Assembly: GCA_964443845.1 (NCBI GenBank)
Contig: CAYUFA010000040.1
Coordinates: 1 to 22,342, forward strand
Source of the DNA: UBA9214 sp964443845
Lineage (GTDB): Bacteria; Pseudomonadota; Gammaproteobacteria; UBA9214
Length of the DNA: 22,342 bases
Direction of reading: 5' to 3'
Part shown: in pieces, positions 7,321-14,115 of the stretch
Numbering within the stretch: the stretch's first letter is position 1
Layout: every line of letters starts with the position of its first letter
Program-made: the position numbers and the translations under genes
The notes under the pieces: model-generated
The model's input: the letters and a program-made list of their open reading frames with translations, nothing else
Told to the model about the DNA's origin: nothing
Database searches by the model: none

Positions 7321-7444
7321 CAGGGACGCACGGTTTGTACAGCCGGTGTTGAATTTCATGTCCCGGCTCAGCTAATCGCCTGCAAGGTTGTGCAGAGTGA
7401 AAGTCTTGCTGATAGTTCAGCGGATTTATATGGGACAGTAGTGG
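7284..7444. mobile_element. Possible small mobile-element remnant bounded by 14-bp inverted repeats
   Basis: CCACTGCTGTCCCA (7284-7297) and TGGGACAGTAGTGG (7431-7444) are inverted copies with 13 of 14 bases matching, 161 bp end to end. The right copy abuts the point where the IS5-type transposase fragment is broken. There is no coding content inside. It could be the remains of a MITE or of an IS end; no target-site duplication was identified. Confidence 0.3.
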
Positions 7445-7638
7445 CGATGTTCAGTTCTGTAGTTCGAATAGCACTGCGGCAGCATTTGCCAATGAGCACC
7501 GGTATTGAGAATCCAGAGCACAGTTTCGAGTACCTTGCGGGTAAGTGTCGGCTTGCGTCCAGGACGACTGGGAGGAATATGTTCCTCCGGAAAATGTTCC
7601 CGGATTCGATCCCACTGTTCATCGCGTGAGTCGTAGCA
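7445..7638 (-). pseudogene. IS5-family transposase, N-terminal remnant (DUF4096-type domain)
   Basis: Read on the minus strand from about 7635, the frame gives YDSRDEQWDRIREHFP, then RPGRKPTLTRKVLETVLW, ILNTGAHWQMLP and a degenerate YRTEHR. This is the characteristic insertion domain at the start of IS5-family transposases (the DEQW, GRP and LRTGAPWRDLP positions). No start codon survives in frame; a TAA precedes it. The sequence ends where CCACTACTGTCCCA (minus strand) begins, and no DDE catalytic domain is present. GAACCTGTCTC (minus strand), about 50 bases upstream, may be the old terminal repeat. Confidence 0.7.
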
Positions 7639-7763
7639 CGCATCAGATTATACGAGATTCTGGTGGTAACGTGATTTTGAGACAGGTTCTAGTGTAATCG
7701 GGATCAGCGAACAATTTCTTTCGATATAAGCGGGAATTGTTCTCTGACCTCCGTTACACCGTT

Positions 7764-8432
7764 TCACACGGGGGTGAGCGCATCCAGACGCGCCCTGAGG
7801 GTGTCCACCTCCTCACGCAGCCGGTCAACCACCTGTTCAAGCCGCTCCAGCCGGTCGTCCTGGGCCGTGTCACCGGCCAGGGCGGATGTTGCCGTGTCGG
7901 TTACGGCCTCGAACTCCTCCGGTGCGCCGGTGAACAGCTGTACGTAACGGACCTCGCGTTTGCCCGGCTCACGCGCAAGCCTGGCCACGAACGGGCCATC
8001 GTCCCGCTGCATCAGCTGATCGAGCGTCGCCTCGACCTCGTGCACGTCGGCGAAACGGCACAGGCGTTCGGTCCGGGTACGCAATTCGCCCGGCGTCTGG
8101 GCAGCGCGCAGCAGCAGTACACATACGATACCGAGTTCCTGTCCGGAAAATTTCAGCGTACCGAACTCGGTGTTGCAGAACCGGTGCTGGTATTTGGTGA
8201 CGCGGCTGCCGAAACCACCCTTTTCGCTGACGTAATGCTTCTTCATCAGGGCATCGAGCGTCGCCTGCACCGTGGTCTCGTCCAGGTCCAGCACCGGGTC
8301 GCGGCTGCTTTTCTGGTTGCAGGCATTGACCAGGGCATTGAGCGAGAGCGGGTATTGTTCCGGCGTGGTGTGCTGCTTTTCGATCAGGCAGCCAATCACG
8401 CGTGCTTCCAGGGGTGTCAGGTGGATATCCAT
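7764..8432 (-). CDS. yceH: YceH family protein (DUF480)
   Basis: A 222-residue protein aligned by eye along its length with Escherichia coli YceH: LTPLEARVIGCLIEKQHTTP, EQYPLSLNALVNACNQKSSR, GFGSRVTKYQHRFCNTEFG, LLLRAAQTPGELRTRTERL and DGPFVARLAREPGKREVRY. The family has two winged-helix domains and is presumed to bind DNA or other proteins; its cellular role is not established. The last 35 residues form a short heptad-like coiled coil (DDRLERLEQVVDRLREEVDT). The start at 8432 has GGAG seven bases ahead; a longer frame from 8528 adds non-conserved sequence. It stands alone, between IS debris and a repeat cluster. Confidence 0.94.
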   Translation of the reverse strand: MDIHLTPLEARVIGCLIEKQHTTPEQYPLSLNALVNACNQKSSRDPVLDLDETTVQATLDALMKKHYVSEKGGFGSRVTKYQHRFCNTEFGTLKFSGQELGIVCVLLLRAAQTPGELRTRTERLCRFADVHEVEATLDQLMQRDDGPFVARLAREPGKREVRYVQLFTGAPEEFEAVTDTATSALAGDTAQDDRLERLEQVVDRLREEVDTLRARLDALTPV

Positions 8433-8587
8433 AGGGGTACTCCGGGTTCCCGGGCATCTTCCCGGAAATCGCGTACAGGGTAGCTGGGCGTACCGAATAT
8501 ACCACCGACGCCGCGGGGTGGCGTGCACGACTCACCGGGCAGCGCCACGGCCCCACGGAATGCGTGGTTTGATTGCGGTGTTCTTCC

Positions 8588-8704
8588 GTGGCCGTCACCC
8601 TGAATCGCTGGGCCGCAGATCGGTCCGAACACGGTGAAGCCCAACAACGCAAGCGATGCGATATCACACCTGTTGGGCTTCGCTTCGCTCAGCCCAACCT
8701 ACGG
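8588..8704. repeat. Dispersed 117-bp repeat, copy A
   Basis: Aligns without gaps to 18419-18535: GTGGCC start, GAATCGC at +14, GCAAGCG...TGCGA in the middle, and a terminal stem-loop. Here the stem is GTTGGGCT (8672-8679) with AGCCCAAC (8691-8698), followed by CTACG. In the other copy the stem is GTCGGGCT/AGCCCGAC, a compensated base-pair change. The right end of this copy is the unit amplified in the adjoining tandem array. Confidence 0.75.
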
Positions 8705-8950
8705 GAATATCGCTTCGCTCAGCCCAACCTNNNNNNNNNNNNNNNNNNNNNNNNNNNNNNNNNNNNNNNNNNNNNNNNNNNNNNNNNNNNNNNNNNNNNN
8801 NNNNNNNNNNNNNNNNNNNNNNNNNNNNNNCTTCGCTCAGCCCAACCTGCGGGAATATCGCTTCGCTCAGCCCAACCTGCGGGAACATCGCTTCGCTCAG
8901 CCCAACCTGCGGGAACATCGCTTCGCTCAGCCCAACCTGCGGTGACCTGG
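8681..8950. repeat. 30-bp tandem repeat array interrupted by the assembly gap
   Basis: The unit is CGCTTCGCTCAGCCCAACCT followed by GCGGGAACAT or a close variant (ACGGGAATAT, GCGGGAATAT). Two units lie left of the gap, and four lie to its right, starting at 8831 two bases into a unit; the last is degenerate. Copies are strictly contiguous with no spacers, so this is not a CRISPR array. The unit derives from the right half of the dispersed repeat at 8588-8704. The true copy number is hidden by the gap. Confidence 0.9.
8731..8830. other. Assembly gap (100 N)
   Basis: Exactly 100 ambiguous bases, a conventional placeholder for a gap of unknown length, placed inside the tandem array. Repeat collapse is the likely cause. 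Frames that read through it are not meaningful. Confidence 0.99.
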
Positions 8951-8956
8951 TCCCAC

Positions 8957-10513
8957 CTACAGCGCGCGCAGCACGTCCAGCAGCCGGTGCAGCGCCGCGG
9001 CATCGCTGCCGGTGGTGTACACCGCCGCGTCGGGCATGCCGGCGTCGAGCGGTTCATAGTGCCGCAACTGGTGCTCCAGCACCGCGCTGCCGGCCTCGGA
9101 GGCGTCATTCTGCTCGCGCTGACGTGCCGCGACGCGCCGGCGCAGTTCCTCTTCCGGGGCCTGGCAAGCGATGATGCAGCAGCGCACACCGAGGCGGCGG
9201 GCCAGCGCCAGAAACGGCCCGCGCTGCTGTTCCCGCAGGAAGGCCGCATCGACGATGAGCGTGTGGCCGGCCTCGAGCACGGCCGCGGCCAGTTGCAACA
9301 AGCGTGCGTACGTGCGCTCCCCTGCGGCACGAGCGTAGATGCCCTGGTCCACCTGCGCCCCGCTGTGTGCATCCGGCGCGAGGCCGTACAGCCGCTTGCG
9401 CTCGATGTCCGAGCGGATGCGTACGGCCGGCAACTGCTCGAGCAGGAACTGGCTGACCGTGGTCTTGCCGGAGCCGGACAGGCCGTGCATCAGCAGCAGC
9501 GACGGCGGCGCGGGCTGCGTGTAACGGACGGCCAGGTCGAGATAGGCCTGGAAATCCTGCAGGATCAACGCCTGCCCGGCGGCTGGCACATCGGGCTGGT
9601 GTGCGCGCAGGCCGTCGACCTTGGCGCGCACCATGGCACGGTACACCAGGTAGAAGCGCAGCACCGCCAGGCCGGCATAGTCGCCACTGTACTCGAGCCA
9701 GGTATTGAGGAAGCGGCTCGCCAGCGCAGACTGGCCGCGATGATCGAGATCCATCACCATGAAGGCCACCTCGCTGATGATGTCGATCCAGCGCAGGTTG
9801 GCGTTGAACTCGATACAGTCGAAGGCCAGTGGCCGGCCGTCGACCAGCGCCACGTTGCGCAGGTGCAGGTCGCCGTGGCATTCGCGGATGAAGCCTGCCT
9901 GCCTGCGTTGCTCCAGCACGTCCTGCAGGCGCGCGCAGGCCCGGTCGGTCCAGGCGTGCAGGGTCGCGAGCTGCGCGCGCGTATCCTCCGTGGTCGGCAG
10001 CGCCCCGATCTGCGCAAAATTCGCGGACACCGGCGCCTGCACGGCCGCGGGGCTGCCGTATCCGGTCTCCGCCCCGGCCACGGCGATGTCCGCGTGGAAT
10101 TCCGCGATGCGCCGTGCCAGCGCATCGATGTGCGTCGGCGCCAGCTCGGCGCGATCGAGCATGCGGTCGAACTGCGCCTCCTGGGCGAATTCACGCATGC
10201 ACAGCGCGTATTCGACCACCGCGCCGTCCGTGCAGAACCGCGGCCCGTCACAGATCGCGAGGACCTCGAGATAGAGTTCCGGCGCGAGTCGCCGGTTGAG
10301 CTGCAGCTCCAGCTCGCAGTACTCGTGGCGCCGCTGCAGCGTGGAGAAGTCGAGAAACCCGAAATTCACCGGCTTCTTGAACTTGTAGGCGTACCCGCCG
10401 GTCAGCAGGACGATGGAAATATGCGTTTCGATCCGGGCGCAGCGCGTCACCGGGTGCGGGAATTCCGCACCGGCCTGCAAGGCATCCACCAGCCGGTGCA
10501 GGGCATCGCTCAC
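8957..10513 (-). CDS. Bifunctional aminoglycoside-phosphotransferase-like kinase / P-loop ATPase
   Basis: A 518-residue fusion. The N-terminal part (about 25-330) is a kinase fold of the APH type: lysine-rich YAYKFKKPVNFGF near 41-53, the catalytic Brenner motif CHGDLHLRN (212-220) and the metal-binding FDCIEFN (231-237). The C-terminal part (about 338-518) is a small P-loop kinase with Walker A GLSGSGKTT (344-352), similar to shikimate or gluconate kinase-like AAA domains. The same architecture is widespread in proteobacteria with no settled function; the name does not imply antibiotic resistance. The GTG start is 12 bases after the transporter stop and has GGGA ahead, so the two genes form an operon. 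Substrates are unknown. Confidence 0.88.
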   Translation of the reverse strand: MSDALHRLVDALQAGAEFPHPVTRCARIETHISIVLLTGGYAYKFKKPVNFGFLDFSTLQRRHEYCELELQLNRRLAPELYLEVLAICDGPRFCTDGAVVEYALCMREFAQEAQFDRMLDRAELAPTHIDALARRIAEFHADIAVAGAETGYGSPAAVQAPVSANFAQIGALPTTEDTRAQLATLHAWTDRACARLQDVLEQRRQAGFIRECHGDLHLRNVALVDGRPLAFDCIEFNANLRWIDIISEVAFMVMDLDHRGQSALASRFLNTWLEYSGDYAGLAVLRFYLVYRAMVRAKVDGLRAHQPDVPAAGQALILQDFQAYLDLAVRYTQPAPPSLLLMHGLSGSGKTTVSQFLLEQLPAVRIRSDIERKRLYGLAPDAHSGAQVDQGIYARAAGERTYARLLQLAAAVLEAGHTLIVDAAFLREQQRGPFLALARRLGVRCCIIACQAPEEELRRRVAARQREQNDASEAGSAVLEHQLRHYEPLDAGMPDAAVYTTGSDAAALHRLLDVLRAL

Positions 10514-10525
10514 GTCCTGTCCCGC

Positions 10526-11806
10526 TCAGGCACCGGAGGCGGCGGTGGCCGCCTTCAGCACCAGCTGCCGGTAGGCTCCGCCGAGGCGCAGCAGCACCAG
10601 CAGCCACACCAGGCACACGCCCAGCACCAGCCAGCCCAGCTGCCGGGCATTGATGCTCCACGGCAGCCATTGCGTCAGCAGCAGGATCAGCACCGAGCCC
10701 AGCACCTTGAACATGCGATAGCCGAACATGTCGATCCAGGCCTTGGCCTGGAAGATCAGTACCGGGTCGATCGGGATATAGAGCAGTTCCTTCGAGGCGC
10801 GGTTGATGGAATAGGACAGACCGCGGTCGGAGATCTTGAGAAAGGCGCCGGCCTGCAGCGTGGGATGGGCCATGTACCAGAAGCTGCCGGCCATGACCGC
10901 CAGCGGTTGCGCGAACAGGCCGCCGAGCGCACCCAGGAAGCGGTGCACCAGCGGCGTGACGAACAGGTTGACCACGATCGCCACCCCGCTCAGCAGGCTG
11001 AAGAAACTGCCGAGGTAGGCGGTGCGCAGGTCGCGCCCGGTGACCGTGGCCTCCACCACCCTCATGAACTGGAATTCCACCAGCGGCTCGACCATCTGCG
11101 CGGTCAGCAGGATCAGCGCGATCAGCAACAGGTAGCGGTGTTTCAGGATGGTCCGCCAGTCACCGCCGCCGGCCGGCGCCGGGACGCCGTTGTGCTCGCC
11201 CACGCCGGCATGCTCGGTATACAGGCCCAGCCGTCCCATCAGCAGCGTCAGCAGCATGAGCAACGCGATGATACCGGCCGCGACCAGCAGCAGCTGCATG
11301 GTATTCAGGCCGAAGTCCGTGATCAGCGCGTTCGACAGGCTGCCGCCGGCCACGCCGCCCAGCAGGCCGCCGGTGGCGATCAGCCCGTACCAGCGCTTGC
11401 CGGACGCCGTGTCGAAGATGGTGTTGGTCAGGCTCCAGAACTGCTCGACCAGAATCACGCTCATGATGTCGACGAACAGGTAAAAGGCGAACGCCGGCGC
11501 GAATCCGTCCCGGGACAGCAGCGTATGGAACATCAACAAACAGGCGATGATGACGATACAGGTGGCAAGCACCACGTGGATGCGCGAATAGCGCGCCACC
11601 AGCCGGTGATAGAGCGTGATGATCATGCCCAGCACGGCGGCCGTGGCAATCCACACGTAGGGCAGGTTGGCGCTGCCCAGCTCGGTGATGAACAGCGAGC
11701 GGCTCGCCGGTTTCAGGTGATACAGCGCGCAGATGATGAGAAAGAAATTTGTGAACAGCATCACAACACGACCGACCTGAACTGTGCGAACATCCTTCAT
11801 AAGCAT
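10526..11806 (-). CDS. TLC/Npt-type nucleotide transporter-like membrane protein
   Basis: A 426-residue inner-membrane protein with about 11-12 hydrophobic helices and no signal peptide. The segment YSINRASKELLYIPID (332-347) resembles the conserved ...KE..YIP.D motif of the TLC/Npt family, whose characterised members exchange ATP/ADP or other nucleotides in plastids and intracellular bacteria. Free-living bacteria carry divergent members of unknown substrate, often annotated simply as MFS transporters. I favour the Npt assignment but not a substrate. The start is ATG at 11806 or 11800, both with weak ribosome sites. It leads a two-gene operon with the APH/ATPase fusion and is divergent from the serine hydrolase at 11867. 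Confidence 0.75.
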   Translation of the reverse strand: MLMKDVRTVQVGRVVMLFTNFFLIICALYHLKPASRSLFITELGSANLPYVWIATAAVLGMIITLYHRLVARYSRIHVVLATCIVIIACLLMFHTLLSRDGFAPAFAFYLFVDIMSVILVEQFWSLTNTIFDTASGKRWYGLIATGGLLGGVAGGSLSNALITDFGLNTMQLLLVAAGIIALLMLLTLLMGRLGLYTEHAGVGEHNGVPAPAGGGDWRTILKHRYLLLIALILLTAQMVEPLVEFQFMRVVEATVTGRDLRTAYLGSFFSLLSGVAIVVNLFVTPLVHRFLGALGGLFAQPLAVMAGSFWYMAHPTLQAGAFLKISDRGLSYSINRASKELLYIPIDPVLIFQAKAWIDMFGYRMFKVLGSVLILLLTQWLPWSINARQLGWLVLGVCLVWLLVLLRLGGAYRQLVLKAATAASGA

Positions 11807-11833
11807 TGACTTATATTTTAAATCCGGTATGAT
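11806..11833 (+). promoter_or_regulatory. Sigma-70 promoter for the plus-strand serine hydrolase
   Basis: TTGACT (11806-11811) and TATGAT (11828-11833) are separated by 16 bases, a near-consensus pair. Transcription would start near 11840 and give a short leader carrying AGGAG seven bases before the ATG at 11867. The -35 box touches the start codon of the divergent transporter gene, so the two promoters may interfere. Confidence 0.65.
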
Positions 11834-11866
11834 TGCGCCTGTTTATCCGGGCCCAGGAGTTCAGGC

Positions 11867-12784
11867 ATGCTGAAAGGAACACTGAAAGCATTGGTAGTAT
11901 CCCTCGGAATTCTCGTTACCGTACCAAGCGTTGCCGCGCAAAACCACTATCCCAGCCTGCGGAACGCCAGTAATCCGACGCTCCAGAAGCAACTGGAAAA
12001 CCGGCTCGAACACCTGAATCTTGACAAGGCCGTGCGCAAGGGCCACCTCGCCGTCGCACTGGTGGATGTCACCGACCCGCAACATCCGGAACTGGCCCAG
12101 GTCAACGGCGATGAAATGATGTACGCCGCGAGCCTGCCGAAGATCGCCATCCTGCTGGCTGCCTTCGAACGCATCCATGCAGGCAAGCTCAAGCTGAACG
12201 ATGAAACGCGCCAGCTGATGACCGAGATGATCCGCTACTCGTCCAACCAGGCGGCGACGAAGCTCATTCACATGGTGGGGCGCGACTACATCAACACCGT
12301 GCTGCGCTCGCCGAAGTACCGGCTGTACGACACGCGCTACAACGGCGGACTGTGGGTCGGCAAGGAATACGCGCATGGCGTGGCCTATCAGCGCGATCCA
12401 CTGCACCACCTGTCGCACGGCGCGTCCGCCGTACAGGTGGCCCGCTTCTACTACCTGATGCAGACCGGCCAGCTGGTCACGCCGCAGCTGTCGCGCGAGA
12501 TGAAGCAGATCATGGGTGACCCCGGCATTCATCACAAGTTCGTCAAGGGCCTGGAAGAATCGCACATCGACGCGCAGATCTTCCGCAAGTCAGGCACCTG
12601 GCAGAACTGGCACGCCGACAGCGCTATCGTGCAGCATGACGGCCGCACCTATATCGCCGTGGCGCTCGCACAAAGCCCGCGCGGCGGTGAGTGGCTGAGA
12701 GAACTGATCCGCGCGATGGACGGCATCATCTTGCAGCAGCCGGTGCGGACTGCAGGCCTTTCAGTAGCGCATGCAGCCGAGTAG
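11867..12784 (+). CDS. Secreted class A beta-lactamase-like serine hydrolase
   Basis: A 305-residue exported protein: signal peptide MLKGTLKALVVSLGILVTVP with cleavage near VAAQ, then a penicilloyl-serine-transferase-type domain. The active-site triad of motifs is visible: S89-L-P-K92 (SxxK nucleophile), S125-S-N127 (SxN) and K241-S-G (KTG equivalent). I see no ExxLN omega-loop motif carrying the Glu166 base of true class A beta-lactamases, so rapid antibiotic hydrolysis is unlikely. A peptidoglycan-related peptidase or transacylase, or another ester/amide hydrolase, is more likely. AGGAG precedes the start. The 3' end overlaps the convergent gene at 12726-14015 by 59 bp. That gene is a paralog: both share a DPQHP motif ahead of the nucleophile. 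Confidence 0.88.
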   Translation: MLKGTLKALVVSLGILVTVPSVAAQNHYPSLRNASNPTLQKQLENRLEHLNLDKAVRKGHLAVALVDVTDPQHPELAQVNGDEMMYAASLPKIAILLAAFERIHAGKLKLNDETRQLMTEMIRYSSNQAATKLIHMVGRDYINTVLRSPKYRLYDTRYNGGLWVGKEYAHGVAYQRDPLHHLSHGASAVQVARFYYLMQTGQLVTPQLSREMKQIMGDPGIHHKFVKGLEESHIDAQIFRKSGTWQNWHADSAIVQHDGRTYIAVALAQSPRGGEWLRELIRAMDGIILQQPVRTAGLSVAHAAE

Positions 12785-14015
12785 CAAAGGTCTGGTGTTC
12801 AACGGCTGAATTTTTCTTCAGCACGTTGGACGTCAGCGTGACGAGGTAGTACAGCTCCGGATTACCCGCCGGCGCTTCCACGATCGCCACCGAGTTCATC
12901 AGGTTCAGCTTGTTGCCCTTGTATTTCGCGCAGTGGTAACCGGGCTCGGGCTTGCAGCGGTACAACGAGCCCGACTTGAAATACACCGCCGCCTTGTTCA
13001 GCGCCGGCGAGGACGCATAGCGAATCCGCCATTGCGTCATGTACATGAGCCGCTTGATCTGCAGGCTCGACCAGGCATCCACCAGCCGGCCCTGTTCCAT
13101 CCGCACCAGGTAACGCAGCAGCTCGTGCGTGGTGCAGATGCTGGTGGTGCCCGGCACGTGGCGCTGGCCGTAGTGCGTGAAGAAACTGCCCTGGCGCAGG
13201 TTGTGCACGTCCAGCCCGTTGCGCGTAACCGGCGTCTGCAGGCTGTCGAGCAGGAGTTCATGCAGTTCCGCGCGCGGGGTATCCCGGAAAAACGCCTGTT
13301 CCTGCTGCGCGGATACCGGGAAGGCGCGACCGAAGTGGCGCAGCAGCAGGAGCTCGCGGATCACCATGCTGGCGGCGGCATTGGAACTGGCCGACAGCAT
13401 CCAGTCGAGGTAGCTCCACAGGTTGGCCGTATCCCCCTCCCGCAGCGAGCGCCGTGGCATGCGGTTGAGCTCCGGCTTCCAGAACGGAACCGTGTGATGG
13501 TCGCTGCGGATGAAATCATCCGCCGTCACCAGCGTATTCTTCAGGATCCGCCGGCGCGCCTCGATGTCGTCCGGATACAGGTCCGCAAGCGTCTGGAAAA
13601 TCGCCAGCGCCACCACCAGTTTGCCGACACTGCCGGGATTGCGCCGGGTGAGCGGGTTGTGCTCCGCAAGCAGGGGGTGCTGCGGATCACTCAGGTCCAG
13701 CACGCTGACGCTGTAGTTCTGCGCCTCATCCCCAAGCAGCCGTACGATCCGGCGGGTCAGGTCCGCATCCGGTTGCGGGAACGTGAAGTCCGGGTACTGC
13801 TGCATGCGCAAGCGCACCTGGTCGGTGGTGAGCCACGCACCCGGATGCAGGCGATTGCCCGCCACCTTGCCCTCTTTCGCCAGGCGGTACCCCTCCAGGC
13901 GCGCGATGCCCGTGTCCGCGTAGCCGTCGATGGGATAGGCGTGCAGCACTCCACTGCTGCCGGCGAGCACACCGGCGACGAGCCACCCTGCCATCCAGCC
14001 CTGCATGCGCATCAT
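12726..14015 (-). CDS. Secreted serine hydrolase, paralog of the convergent gene
   Basis: A protein of about 429 residues with a signal peptide (MMRMQGWMAGWLVAGVLAGS, cleavage near LHA) and a beta-lactamase/transpeptidase-like domain. Motifs from the chosen start are S129-V-G-K132 (SxxK), S210-S-N212 (SxN) and K347-S-G. Several cysteines (SICTT, YRCKPEPGYHCAK) suggest disulfides, consistent with export. Compared with its neighbour it has an N-terminal addition of about 90 residues and a larger central insertion. The first ATG at 14015 is used; the adjacent ATG at 14012 has the better spacing from GGGGA, and a longer frame from a GTG at 14111 has no merit. It lies 100 bp downstream of the dikinase-like gene and may be co-transcribed. 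Substrate unknown. Confidence 0.85.
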   Translation of the reverse strand: MMRMQGWMAGWLVAGVLAGSSGVLHAYPIDGYADTGIARLEGYRLAKEGKVAGNRLHPGAWLTTDQVRLRMQQYPDFTFPQPDADLTRRIVRLLGDEAQNYSVSVLDLSDPQHPLLAEHNPLTRRNPGSVGKLVVALAIFQTLADLYPDDIEARRRILKNTLVTADDFIRSDHHTVPFWKPELNRMPRRSLREGDTANLWSYLDWMLSASSNAAASMVIRELLLLRHFGRAFPVSAQQEQAFFRDTPRAELHELLLDSLQTPVTRNGLDVHNLRQGSFFTHYGQRHVPGTTSICTTHELLRYLVRMEQGRLVDAWSSLQIKRLMYMTQWRIRYASSPALNKAAVYFKSGSLYRCKPEPGYHCAKYKGNKLNLMNSVAIVEAPAGNPELYYLVTLTSNVLKKNSAVEHQTFATRLHALLKGLQSAPAAAR

Positions 14016-14115
14016 GTTCCCCGGCCGCCAACCCGGGCGACTTGCCCACAGCATAGCGCAGCCGGCAGCCGGCAAGCCAAACCGGGCAGGAGGTGCGTGC
14101 GTGCCCGGCACGTGG

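Noticed and set aside
8681..8950. CRISPR array
   Set aside because: The repeats are contiguous 30-bp units with no unique spacers and no cas genes nearby; they derive from a palindromic intergenic repeat.
8957..10513. Aminoglycoside resistance gene
   Set aside because: The APH fold is fused to a P-loop kinase in a widespread chromosomal architecture; nothing indicates an antibiotic substrate.
8573..11809. Very long plus-strand open frame (about 1078 codons)
   Set aside because: It reads through the N gap and the tandem repeat, has His/Gln/Arg-rich low-complexity sequence, and is antisense to two well-supported genes. It is a GC-rich shadow.
11867..12784. Class A beta-lactamase resistance gene
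   Set aside because: SxxK, SxN and KSG are present but no ExxLN omega-loop motif is visible, and a paralog lies next door; a housekeeping envelope hydrolase is more likely.
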